From the NCBI GenBank assembly GCA_002384725.1, contig DGBF01000186.1, forward strand, positions 628 through 9,602: 8,975 nt of DNA, read 5' to 3'. The notes beneath the pieces are model-generated. The model made no database searches. It was given only the letters and a program-made list of their open reading frames with translations, and had not been told where the DNA came from. Numbering within the stretch: position 1 is the first letter of the stretch; each line of letters begins with the position of its first letter. This document shows positions 1-6,386 of the stretch, piece by piece. The stretch comes from Flavobacteriales bacterium UBA4011 (GTDB taxonomy: Bacteria > Bacteroidota > Bacteroidia > Flavobacteriales_D > Crocinitomicaceae). Both the position numbers and the translations under genes were made by a program.

Positions 1-71
1 AATGCGCACATTGGTAAATCCCGACTTTTTGAACATCGCGAATTGTGCCAAATTTGTACTTTCTCTTTCAT
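1..71 (-). CDS. ArsC-family (arsenate reductase-like) protein, N-terminal fragment
   Basis: The first 23 codons of a gene that runs off the left edge, read leftward from an ATG at 71. The peptide begins MKEKVQIWHNSRCSKSR. A short beta strand followed by HNxxCxxSR is the start of the ArsC/Spx/YffB thioredoxin-like fold, in which the cysteine (here Cys13) is the redox-active or arsenate-attacking residue. ArsC proper reduces arsenate with glutaredoxin or glutathione; many bacterial relatives have no proven substrate, so the reaction is not assigned. The start lies 5 bp after the prfB stop, so the two genes are probably cotranscribed. The next residues (DLPMCA) do not look like the usual helix-forming stretch after SR, so the match rests on the motif alone. 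About 100 residues would be expected beyond the window. Confidence 0.6.
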   Translation of the reverse strand, partial: MKEKVQIWHNSRCSKSRDLPMCA

Positions 72-76
72 AACTC

Positions 77-1162
77 TTAATTTCCAAAAGTCATTAAATA
101 ACTCTTCAAAAACTCATTTATTTCACCATCCATTACGGCGTCCACGTTCCCTGTTTCGTGCCCTGTTCGCACATCCTTCACCAATTTGTATGGATGCATA
201 ACGTAATTACGAATTTGCGAACCCCATTCTATTTTCTTCTTATTTGCTTCAATGGCATCCCGTTTTTCCATTCGTTCGCGGTATTCCAATTCATACAATT
301 GAGATTTTAACAACTGCATCGCTTTTTCTTTATTGGCCAATTGAGATCGAGATTCTGAATTTTCAATAATTATTCCCGAAGGTTCATGTCGCAATCGAAC
401 AGCGGTTTCAACCTTGTTCACATTTTGACCACCAGCACCACCAGAACGGAAAGTTTCAAAAGAAACATCTGCTGGATTTACATGAATTTCAATTGTATCA
501 TCCACCAAAGGATAAACGTACACAGAGACAAATGAAGTGTGTCGTTTTGCATTACTATCGAAAGGGGAAATACGTACCAATCGGTGTACACCATTCTCAC
601 CTTTCAAATAACCGAAGGCAAATTCGCCATCTATTTCTAGGGTCACAGTTTTTATTCCAGCTACATCACCATCTTGGTAATTCAGTTCTTTCACCTTGTA
701 GCCGTTTTTTTGAGCGTACATCAAGTACATCCGCATCAACATCTGTGCCCAATCACAACTTTCTGTTCCGCCTGCCCCAGCAGTAATTTGAAGAACCGCG
801 CTCAACTTATCTTCCTCATCCGAAAGCATGTTTTTGAGTTCTAATTCTTCTAAGCTGTTGATTAACTTTTCGTAATGTTTGTCTAAAGCCGGTTCTTCGT
901 TTGGATCTTCCTTGGCAAATTCCACCATGACTTCCATGTCATCAAATCCAGAATTGAGTCCGTCATAGGCTTCAACCCACACTTTGAGGCTTTGAATATC
1001 CTTCATATGCTCCTCAGCAGCCTTCGGGTCGTCCCAAAAAGCAGGGTCTTGCGTTTTCAATTCGGCCTCCTGTAAAGCCATTCGCTTTTCACCAATTTTT
1101 AGATACGATTCGATTTTCTCGATTCTCTCCTGTGTTTCCTTTATTTGATCCTGATTAATCAT
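77..1162 (-). CDS. prfB: Peptide chain release factor 2 (RF2)
   Basis: Class I release factor that recognises UGA and UAA stop codons on the ribosome and triggers peptide release. With the ATG at 1162 it has 361 residues, normal for RF2. Visible hallmarks are the RF2 anticodon-mimic SPF at residues 199-201, which separates it from RF1 (PxT), and the peptidyl-tRNA hydrolysis motif GGQ at 244-246 within [12 protein letters not shown]. The N-terminal part is an acidic, coiled-coil-like helical domain. An upstream in-frame TTG at 1180 would add six residues (MLLLRR) but the ATG gives the usual N-terminus. RF2 genes often carry a UGA and +1 frameshift near codon 26; here the equivalent place (SYLKIGEK, residues 19-26) is read straight through in one frame as CTA AAA ATT, so the autoregulatory frameshift is absent. 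A weak -7-like box (TAACTTTT, minus strand, 1180-1187) lies upstream. An ArsC-like gene follows 5 bp downstream. Confidence 0.97.
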   Translation of the reverse strand: MINQDQIKETQERIEKIESYLKIGEKRMALQEAELKTQDPAFWDDPKAAEEHMKDIQSLKVWVEAYDGLNSGFDDMEVMVEFAKEDPNEEPALDKHYEKLINSLEELELKNMLSDEEDKLSAVLQITAGAGGTESCDWAQMLMRMYLMYAQKNGYKVKELNYQDGDVAGIKTVTLEIDGEFAFGYLKGENGVHRLVRISPFDSNAKRHTSFVSVYVYPLVDDTIEIHVNPADVSFETFRSGGAGGQNVNKVETAVRLRHEPSGIIIENSESRSQLANKEKAMQLLKSQLYELEYRERMEKRDAIEANKKKIEWGSQIRNYVMHPYKLVKDVRTGHETGNVDAVMDGEINEFLKSYLMTFGN

Positions 1163-1288
1163 GCGGCGTAAAAGTAACAAAAAGTTAGGGGAGTTTTATC
1201 ATCATTCCTCCGACAAACGAAGCCAATTCTTTTTTGATAAAAAATGAAAAAATGCGGTGCGTAGGACCTTAAAAAAGAATGAAAAGTA

Positions 1289-1296
1289 TACATTTG
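1289..1296 (+). promoter_or_regulatory. Putative -7 promoter box for gcvH
   Basis: TACATTTG matches the Bacteroidota housekeeping -7 consensus TAnnTTTG exactly. It ends 18 bp before the gcvH ATG, which would give a leader of about ten bases. No convincing TTTG -33 element is visible at the expected distance upstream. The short leader has no Shine-Dalgarno sequence, as is usual in this phylum. Confidence 0.5.
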
Positions 1297-1314
1297 TTGG
1301 ACTAAAAAAGAGAG

Positions 1315-1692
1315 ATGAACATACCAGCAGAATTAAAATACACAAAAGATCACGAATGGGTTCGTGTTGAAGGCGATATCGCAACAGTAGGAATTACTGA
1401 TTTTGCACAAAGCGAATTAGGAGATATTGTATACATAGAAATTGAAACAGAAGGAGAAACGTTGGATGCCGAAGAAGTATTTGGTAGCATTGAAGCGGTG
1501 AAAACGGTTTCTGATCTATTCATGCCTATTTCTGGTGAAATCATTGAATTTAACGCCGATTTGGAATCTAGCCCTGAAACTGTCAACACAGACCCTTTCG
1601 GAAATGGATGGATGGTAAAAATCAAACTTTCAGATAGCAGTCAAATAAATTCACTAATGGATGCAGAAGCATACGGTAGTTTAATCGGATAG
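1315..1692 (+). CDS. gcvH: Glycine cleavage system H protein
   Basis: Lipoyl carrier of the glycine cleavage complex. Its lipoamide arm takes the aminomethyl group left when P protein decarboxylates glycine, and presents it to T and L proteins in the cytosol. The 125-residue length is typical. The N-terminus [12 protein letters not shown] and the segment [13 protein letters not shown] are classic, and the lipoylated lysine is K63 in [18 protein letters not shown]. The end of the protein keeps the usual [14 protein letters not shown] block. It is the first gene of a plus-strand group with the VanZ-like gene (2 bp gap) and the TonB-like gene. The P and T protein genes are not in the window. No glycine riboswitch is visible in the short leader. 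Confidence 0.97.
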   Translation: MNIPAELKYTKDHEWVRVEGDIATVGITDFAQSELGDIVYIEIETEGETLDAEEVFGSIEAVKTVSDLFMPISGEIIEFNADLESSPETVNTDPFGNGWMVKIKLSDSSQINSLMDAEAYGSLIG

Positions 1693-1694
1693 AT

Positions 1695-2072
1695 TTGAAT
1701 CTACGTATTTATGGTTTGAGTCTTGCATGGCTAGTTGTGCTTTGTATTTTGCTTATGGATATTAACTTTCCTAGTCTATCTTATTCGACAAATTACTCAC
1801 CTAAATACAGCTTCTATTACGGTTTTTTCTATTTCACAATGAGTTTTAACCTGTGTACAAGCTTTAAACGACAACAAGATAATCGAGTTTTAAAACGACG
1901 AGCACTGCCTTATGCAGTTATTATTGCCGTTCTTATTCTTATCATCATTGAATTGGCAATACTGACTATTTATCCGCAACGAAACTTTCAATTATTTTGG
2001 AATTTTTGCGGGTTAACTGGCACTTATATAGGGATGTTGACGTTTCGTGTATTGTACAAACACTATTATTGA
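1695..2072 (+). CDS. VanZ-like integral membrane protein
   Basis: A 125-residue hydrophobic protein with about four membrane segments (near residues 5-22, 38-56, 72-93 and 100-118) and short basic loops. The C-terminal half resembles the VanZ-like pattern: Glu86, then about ten residues on Arg96-x-Phe98, then Asn103, Gly106, Gly109 and Gly113 inside the last helix. The aspartate usually found between the RxF and the Asn appears to be replaced by a hydrophobic residue. VanZ itself gives low-level teicoplanin resistance, but most family members have no known role, so no function is assigned. The frame is closed by a stop at 1677-1679. The only codon giving a full first helix is the TTG at 1695, 2 bp after the gcvH stop; the first ATG (1755) would delete that helix. 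The tight spacing suggests translational coupling with gcvH. Confidence 0.72.
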   Translation: MNLRIYGLSLAWLVVLCILLMDINFPSLSYSTNYSPKYSFYYGFFYFTMSFNLCTSFKRQQDNRVLKRRALPYAVIIAVLILIIIELAILTIYPQRNFQLFWNFCGLTGTYIGMLTFRVLYKHYY

Positions 2073-2131
2073 TTTTTTGGAATAGTATTTGTATCTTTAT
2101 TTATTATTTTTACGATTAAAATTTAAAACCC

Positions 2132-2803
2132 ATGGACATTAAGAAAAGTGCTGACGCAAATGTTGACAAACTGCGATTACCATTCATAGCGATTGGCTTT
2201 CTTTTCGTTGGTAGTCTCGTACTCGCTTCTTTTTCATATACTGCGGGTGTTCCCAAGGATGACCAAGGAGATAAAAACCAAAAGACGGCTGCCGTAAAAT
2301 TCGAGCAAGAAGTAAAGAAGGAAGAGGACAAACCAATTGAAACTCCACCAGAGGTTCAAGCTCCGCCTCCCGTTCAAGAAGATATCATAATCGAAGAAAA
2401 CACAGATAAGATACCACCTGCTGATGTTACTTTGCCAGACCCTCCAGCTCCACCAGCTAAAGAGGACAAAAAAGTAGAAACGAAACCAGAAATTATTGAA
2501 TTCCCTGATGTTGAAGCAACTTTCCCAGGCGGTACTGTTGAAATGATGAAATGGATAACTGCCAATATCGAATATCCTCAAATGTCAATCGAACAAGGTG
2601 ATCAAGGAAAAGTATATGTTGCTTTTGTGGTAGATGCGGATGGAACAATCTCAGACATTAAAGTCGAAAGAGGTGTTACTCCTGAATTGGACCGTGAAGC
2701 TAAACGTATGATGCGTAACATGCCTAAATGGGTTGCTGGTGAAGCAGCTGGTAAAAAGGTTCCAACAAGATGTCGATTACCGATTGTCTTTACTTTGAAC
2801 TAA
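2132..2803 (+). CDS. TonB-family energy transducer protein
   Basis: A 223-residue protein with TonB architecture. A short cytoplasmic N-terminus leads to one membrane helix (about residues 15-37). An acidic, proline- and lysine-rich periplasmic spacer follows (about 65-120, with repeated PP pairs). The end is a TonB C-terminal domain (about 127-223) including FPGG, the strand GKVYVAFVVDADGTISDIKV, and the PxW plus PTRCRLPIVF ending. TonB proteins use the proton motive force through ExbB/ExbD to open outer-membrane TonB-dependent transporters. No exbB or exbD is seen here, and Bacteroidota carry many TonB paralogues, so the partner transporter is unknown. The start ATG at 2132 lies 59 bp after the VanZ-like gene in an AT-rich gap, so it may be cotranscribed with gcvH or have its own promoter; the -7-like words there (for example TATCTTTA at 2092) are imperfect. 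Confidence 0.9.
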   Translation: MDIKKSADANVDKLRLPFIAIGFLFVGSLVLASFSYTAGVPKDDQGDKNQKTAAVKFEQEVKKEEDKPIETPPEVQAPPPVQEDIIIEENTDKIPPADVTLPDPPAPPAKEDKKVETKPEIIEFPDVEATFPGGTVEMMKWITANIEYPQMSIEQGDQGKVYVAFVVDADGTISDIKVERGVTPELDREAKRMMRNMPKWVAGEAAGKKVPTRCRLPIVFTLN

Positions 2804-2834
2804 GAAAATTCGAAATACATACTGAAAAATATAA

Positions 2835-2874
2835 AAAAAGAAAGGGGCGAAAAATTTTTCGCCCCTTTCTTTTT
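2835..2874. terminator. Bidirectional intrinsic terminator between tonB-like gene and purE
   Basis: A perfect 20+20 bp palindrome with no unpaired centre in the DNA. Each arm is a run of five A, then GAAAGGGGCG, then five A, mirrored on the other side. RNA from either strand would form a GC-core hairpin ending in a U-run. It lies 31 bp after the tonB-like stop and 25 bp after the purE stop, which converge on it, so it probably stops transcription from both sides. Confidence 0.92.
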
Positions 2875-2899
2875 GAATGTATCTTTTGTACAAATCTTT

Positions 2900-3382
2900 T
2901 TATTTCAAATCCTTTCCGCTCTCCAAAACTTTTAATTTCATGTCCAACATGAACTGAACCAATTTTCCTTGAAGTTTTTTATCTGTTGAACCCAAAATCT
3001 TTGCTGCTAAAATTCCTGCGTTCTTCGCCCCGTTCAAAGCAACTGTTGCCACTGGAATTCCACTAGGCATCTGAAGAATGGATAAAATACTGTCCCACCC
3101 ATCAATTGAATTACTCGATTTAACGGGAACGCCAATAACAGGAAGCGGCGTTAATGAAGCCGTCATTCCTGGCAAATGAGCTGCACCTCCTGCTCCGGCA
3201 ATTATAACCCCCAATCCTCTTGTATGCGCCGATTGTGCATAATCCAGCATCAATTCAGGGGTGCGGTGGGCAGAAACGATTTTCATTTCATATTCCACGC
3301 CGATTTCCTTAAGAAAGTCAGCTGCTTCCTGCATAACCGGTAGATCCGATTTGCTTCCCATTATGATTCCAACTTTTACCAT
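2900..3382 (-). CDS. purE: N5-carboxyaminoimidazole ribonucleotide mutase
   Basis: Class I PurE of de novo purine synthesis. It moves the carboxyl group of N5-CAIR (made by PurK) to carbon to give CAIR. It has 160 residues from the ATG at 3382. Family motifs are all present: [10 protein letters not shown] near the N-terminus for substrate phosphate binding, the active-site SAHRTP, the glycine-rich [11 protein letters not shown], and GVPVKS. A TTG at 3400 would add six residues (MSKIFK), but the protein from 3382 starts as the family usually does ([13 protein letters not shown]), and a perfect promoter -7 box overlaps the TTG. No purK is adjacent in the window. The gene converges with the tonB-like gene on a shared terminator. 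Confidence 0.97.
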   Translation of the reverse strand: MVKVGIIMGSKSDLPVMQEAADFLKEIGVEYEMKIVSAHRTPELMLDYAQSAHTRGLGVIIAGAGGAAHLPGMTASLTPLPVIGVPVKSSNSIDGWDSILSILQMPSGIPVATVALNGAKNAGILAAKILGSTDKKLQGKLVQFMLDMKLKVLESGKDLK

Positions 3383-3397
3383 TTTGAAGATTTTGGA

Positions 3398-3405
3398 CAA
3401 ATTTA
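3398..3405 (-). promoter_or_regulatory. Putative -7 promoter box for purE
   Basis: On the minus strand this reads TAAATTTG, an exact match to TAnnTTTG. A TTGG (minus strand, 3427-3430) lies 21 bp upstream and could serve as the -33 element. The box ends 15 bp before the purE ATG, giving a very short leader, the same arrangement as at gcvH and tdh. Its presence indicates that purE does not depend on read-through from the broken LytTR gene. Confidence 0.5.
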
Positions 3406-3423
3406 CTTATTTTTACCATTCAA

Positions 3424-3707
3424 TTACCAACCCAAGCGCTGTTTCAATTCTGGAAAAGACGATCGACTAATTGGCAAACGTACGCCACTCGTTAAAACTA
3501 CTTGATACCTGCCATTTTCAATGGGTTCAATACTTTGGATTCGATCAATTGCAATGATACTCAATCGATGAGTGCGAACAAATAAAGAACTGTATAGGGT
3601 TTTCTCATAATGAGACATCTTCTGTTTCTTAACGTGACGGTATCTTCCGTATGCAATTTTACGTAATCATCATACGCTTCAATCTGAAACAAATCTGCAA
3701 TTATTCT
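3424..3707 (-). pseudogene. Decayed LytTR-type response regulator, DNA-binding domain remnant
   Basis: The remnant of a LytTR DNA-binding domain read in two frames. Positions 3707-3630 encode a stretch containing ADLFQIEAYDDYVKLHTED, and 3630-3424 continue one frame over with KKQKMSHYEKTLYSS, LFVRTHRLSIIAIDRIQSIE and, at the end, LPISRSSFPELKQRLGW. Joined, they give the usual order of a LytTR domain: IEAxDDYVxLHT, a KKQxM helix, FVRTHR, then a basic SRSxxxELKxRLG tail. One lost A after the TTA at 3632-3630 explains the shift. Upstream the frame is closed by a TAA at 3710-3708; a third frame (about 3744-3707, ending KPGIVLK) might be more of the linker, but that is weak. The receiver domain expected upstream is gone: hppD and its terminator occupy that space. 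The 3424-3618 part alone forms an open frame starting with ATG but would be half a domain. A sequencing error could explain the frameshift but not the missing receiver. Confidence 0.75.
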
Positions 3708-3750
3708 TTAAAACTATTCCTGGTTTATCGGTGAACAGTATTTTCTAATC

Positions 3751-3788
3751 AAAAAAGGGATTCGCATGAAACCACGAACCCCTTTTTT
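3751..3788 (-). terminator. Intrinsic terminator after hppD
   Basis: A hairpin of two 14-base arms (3751-3764 and 3775-3788) with one A/C mismatch and a 10-base loop. The stem has a GGG/CCC core flanked by A6/T6. On the minus strand the stem ends in TTTTTT, which fits termination of the hmgA-hppD operon 18 bp past the hppD stop. The A-run on the other side would let it also act in the plus direction. Confidence 0.82.
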
Positions 3789-3806
3789 AGTTTATTAATT
3801 CGTTAA

Positions 3807-4979
3807 TTATAACGTACCTCTTTTCTCTTGTTCTCTTTCGATGCTTTCGAATAGTGCCTTAAAGTTTCCTGCTCCAAAACCTCTGGCCCCCATTCTTTGT
3901 ATGATTTCAAAGAAAAGTGTTGGACGATCTTCAATAGGTTTCGTGAAGATTTGAAGCAAGTATCCTTCTTCATCCGCATCAATCATGATTCCCAAACTTT
4001 TCAGTTTTTCGATATCTTCTTTCAGCTCATGGCTATGATCTGCCAATCTTCCTGGAACCGCTTTGTAATATTCTTCTGGAGGTGTAGATAAAAACTCAAT
4101 TCCTCTCGATCGAAGTTCGCTTACCGTTGTAATGATGTCATCCGTTGCAATAGCAATATGTTGAACTCCTGGACCATTATAAAAGTCTAAATACTCTTCA
4201 ATTTGAGATTTTTTAATTCCTTCTGCAGGTTCATTAATTGGAAATTTAATTCGTCCATTTCCATTACTCATCACCTTACTCATCAAAGCCGAATATTCAG
4301 TCGTAATTTGCTTGTCATCGAAGGATAGGAAATTTACAAATCCCATAACATCTTCATACCATTTCACCCAAATATTCATTTCATTCCAACCTACATTACC
4401 TACCATGTGGTCAATGAATTTTAATCCAGTTGGTTCAGGAGCATAATCAGATTCCCATTTTTCATATCCTGGTAAAAATGCACCCTTGTAGTTCTTGCGC
4501 TCCACAAACATGTGTACTGTTTCTCCATAGGTATAGATTCCTGCTCTTACTACTTCACCGTATTCGTCTTTTTCAACGGTTGGCTCCATATACGATTTAG
4601 CTCCTCTTTTAGTAGTCTCTTCCCAAGATTTCTTGGCGTCATCTACCCATAGCGCAATAATCTTTACACCGTCACCGTGTTTAGCATGGTGATCGTTCAT
4701 CCAAGATGTTGAATTAAGAGGAGTTGTAAGGACTATTCTAATTTTGTCTTGTTTTAATACATAAGAAGCATAGTCTTTACATCCCGTTTCCAATCCTTTA
4801 TATGCATGTGATTGAAATCCAAATGCAGTTTTGTAAAAGTGAGCTGCTTGTTTGGCATTTCCCACTATCAATTCAACATAATCTGTTCCTAAAAGAGGCA
4901 AGAAGTCTTGTGCTCCTTCGAATATTTTTTCTAATCCGTATTCTACGTTTTTGATATCTTTTTTTGTTTCTGTTGACAT
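3807..4979 (-). CDS. hppD: 4-hydroxyphenylpyruvate dioxygenase
   Basis: Non-heme iron(II) dioxygenase that converts 4-hydroxyphenylpyruvate to homogentisate and CO2, the second step of tyrosine breakdown. The 390 residues form two vicinal-oxygen-chelate halves, an N-terminal one (about 30-165) and a C-terminal catalytic one (about 185-375). The three iron ligands are visible: His191 in FIDHMVGNV, His274 in GPGVQHIAIATDD, and Glu358 in LFFEIIQRMG. The conserved C-terminal helix GAGNFKALFESIE follows, which gates the active site in the family. The N-terminal tail (MSTETKKDIKNVEYGLEKIF) is a short lysine- and acid-rich extension. The gene is second in an operon, 13 bp after hmgA, and is followed by an intrinsic terminator. 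Confidence 0.97.
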   Translation of the reverse strand: MSTETKKDIKNVEYGLEKIFEGAQDFLPLLGTDYVELIVGNAKQAAHFYKTAFGFQSHAYKGLETGCKDYASYVLKQDKIRIVLTTPLNSTSWMNDHHAKHGDGVKIIALWVDDAKKSWEETTKRGAKSYMEPTVEKDEYGEVVRAGIYTYGETVHMFVERKNYKGAFLPGYEKWESDYAPEPTGLKFIDHMVGNVGWNEMNIWVKWYEDVMGFVNFLSFDDKQITTEYSALMSKVMSNGNGRIKFPINEPAEGIKKSQIEEYLDFYNGPGVQHIAIATDDIITTVSELRSRGIEFLSTPPEEYYKAVPGRLADHSHELKEDIEKLKSLGIMIDADEEGYLLQIFTKPIEDRPTLFFEIIQRMGARGFGAGNFKALFESIEREQEKRGTL

Positions 4980-4992
4980 AATCCTATGGTTT

Positions 4993-6156
4993 TTAGTCTT
5001 TAAATAACCAGCTTGTCACATATGACTCATCTTGCAAGTCAACAGCTGCTTGTGTTAATTTAAGTGGTTTAAATGTGTCCACCATCACGGCTAATTCTTC
5101 AGTATCTTTCTGCCCGATGCTTCTTTCATATGCGCCTGGGTGCGGTCCGTGAGGAGTTCCACCTGGGTGCAAAGAAATAAAGCCTTGCTCTACATGATTT
5201 CGACTCATGAAATCTCCAGCTACATAATACAATAGCTCATCTGAATCAATGTTACTGTGATTATAAGGTGCAGGAATTGACTTTGGGTGATAATCGTACA
5301 ACCTTGGAACAAAAGAACAAACAACAAAGTTGAAAGCCTCAAATTGTTGGTGAACGGGAGGCGGCTGATGCACACGACCTGTTATCGGTTCAAAATCATG
5401 TATAGAAATGGCATATGGGAAATTATACCCATCCCATCCCACGACATCAAACGGATGCGAAGCATACACCAATTCGTGCAAATGGTTCTCTTTTTTAATT
5501 TTAATGGTAAAATCACCTTTCTCGATATGCGTTTCTAATTTGCTTGGTGCCCGCATATCTCTTTCGCAAAACGGCGAATGTTCAAGTAATTGCCCAAAAT
5601 CGTTTCTGTATCTTTTAGGAGTAACTATTGGCGAGAAAGATTCAATTATAAACAAGCGATTGTCACTTGAATCAAATTCTATCTGATAGATTATTCCGCG
5701 AGGGATTACTAAATAATCGCCGTAAGAAAATGTAATATTCCCCACCAAAGTCTTAAGTGTACCTGAACCTTTGTGAATAAAAATCACTTCATCAGCATCG
5801 GCATTCTTATAAAAATATTTTGTTAAAGATTCTGTTGGTGCAGCACAGGCAATATTAACATCGTTGTTGAATAATAAAATTTCACGACTCTCTAAAAAGT
5901 CAGCTTTCGGTGCAACATTCATTCCCTTCAACATTCGGGCAGAAATATTTTTATCTACTGCAGGTATGGGTGAAATGTCTTTTGCTTCGCTTACACTTTT
6001 CACTTGTGTTGGCGGAAAATGATGGTATAATAAAGAAGAGAATCCATGAAATCCTTCTGTACCAAATAATTGTTCGTGAAAAATTCCACCTTCTGGACGT
6101 TCAAATACAGTATGGCGTTTATGAGGAATCTTTCCTAATGTATGATAAAATGGCAT
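4993..6156 (-). CDS. hmgA: Homogentisate 1,2-dioxygenase
   Basis: Iron(II) ring-cleaving dioxygenase that opens homogentisate to maleylacetoacetate, directly after HppD in tyrosine breakdown. The 387-residue protein has the cupin-type two-domain build. Likely iron ligands, by correspondence with the human enzyme, are His300 and Glu307 (NHSNIDSDELLYYV) and His336 in SLHPGGTPHGPHPG. Other family signatures are GGIFHEQLFGTEGFHG near the N-terminus, a cupin block around DEVIFIHKGSGTL, and GRVHQPPPVHQQFEAFNFV. The His-to-Glu spacing is seven residues rather than six as in the human sequence, which I take as the bacterial short form. It is the first gene of the operon, with a leader of roughly 115 nt if the proposed promoter is right. 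Isomerase and fumarylacetoacetase genes for the last steps are not in the window. Confidence 0.95.
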   Translation of the reverse strand: MPFYHTLGKIPHKRHTVFERPEGGIFHEQLFGTEGFHGFSSLLYHHFPPTQVKSVSEAKDISPIPAVDKNISARMLKGMNVAPKADFLESREILLFNNDVNIACAAPTESLTKYFYKNADADEVIFIHKGSGTLKTLVGNITFSYGDYLVIPRGIIYQIEFDSSDNRLFIIESFSPIVTPKRYRNDFGQLLEHSPFCERDMRAPSKLETHIEKGDFTIKIKKENHLHELVYASHPFDVVGWDGYNFPYAISIHDFEPITGRVHQPPPVHQQFEAFNFVVCSFVPRLYDYHPKSIPAPYNHSNIDSDELLYYVAGDFMSRNHVEQGFISLHPGGTPHGPHPGAYERSIGQKDTEELAVMVDTFKPLKLTQAAVDLQDESYVTSWLFKD

Positions 6157-6276
6157 ATAAAATTGTGTTTTAAAATGAATAAATATTGTTCCAAATACAA
6201 CCTTATCACTCAGGACTTCTCTTGATCAGGTAATTCAACAATATTCTTAACTCAACCCACATAAAGTCGTTTTACA

Positions 6277-6295
6277 CAAAGATAATCAATCTTTG
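6277..6295. promoter_or_regulatory. Palindrome over the hmgA -7 box, candidate operator
   Basis: CAAAGAT, five bases (AATCA), then ATCTTTG: a perfect 7-bp inverted repeat. The left arm is the -7 box of the proposed hmgA promoter, so a dimeric repressor bound here would block it. Arm length and spacing suit a dimeric helix-turn-helix regulator, but no regulator gene is nearby. The motif is AT-rich and short, so chance is possible, and it may simply reflect back-to-back promoter-like words (AATCTTTG on the plus strand). Confidence 0.35.
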
Positions 6296-6307
6296 ACATT
6301 TTGGAAA
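6277..6307 (-). promoter_or_regulatory. Putative promoter of the hmgA-hppD operon
   Basis: On the minus strand the -7 box TATCTTTG (6277-6284) matches TAnnTTTG exactly. It is preceded, with a 19-bp spacer, by TTTC (6304-6307), one mismatch from the -33 consensus TTTG. The start of transcription would be near 6270, leaving a long leader of about 115 nt before hmgA. A closer but imperfect box, TGTATTTG (6192-6199), is an alternative with a leader of about 30 nt. Confidence 0.45.
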
Positions 6308-6318
6308 CAGCCGATGTG

Positions 6319-6339
6319 TTCAAATCTTAACAGATTGAA
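6319..6339. promoter_or_regulatory. Imperfect dyad upstream of tdh, candidate operator
   Basis: TTCAAATCT, TAAC, AGATTGAA: arms pair over eight bases with one extra A on the left. It lies 25 bp upstream of the tdh -7 box and its centre is about 43 bp, near four helical turns, from the centre of the dyad at 6277-6295. It may be an activator or repressor site for tdh or for both directions. The support is only symmetry and position. Confidence 0.25.
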
Positions 6340-6363
6340 TTACTTAAAAAATGAATGATTTGA

Positions 6364-6371
6364 TAACTTTG
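6364..6371 (+). promoter_or_regulatory. Putative -7 promoter box for tdh
   Basis: TAACTTTG is an exact match to TAnnTTTG and ends 15 bp before the tdh ATG, the same spacing as at purE. No good TTTG is found at the -33 distance (the nearest TTG, 6335-6337, is too far). The leader would be about ten bases with no Shine-Dalgarno sequence. Confidence 0.5.
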
Positions 6372-6386
6372 CTTAAAATCTTTTGA

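Noticed and set aside
493..786. Open frame of 97 codons on the plus strand
   Set aside because: It lies entirely inside prfB on the other strand, and its product is low-complexity and histidine/serine-rich with no family resemblance.
1202..1384. Open frame of 60 codons on the minus strand overlapping the gcvH start
   Set aside because: It covers the AT-rich intergenic region and gives a hydrophobic, phenylalanine-rich product. The gcvH frame is far stronger and no signal supports a gene here.
3616..3640. Programmed -1 frameshift in the LytTR gene instead of a mutation
   Set aside because: The junction (ACG TTA AGA AAC) has no X-XXY-YYZ slippery heptamer, no strong downstream hairpin is evident, and the upstream half of the gene is missing as well.
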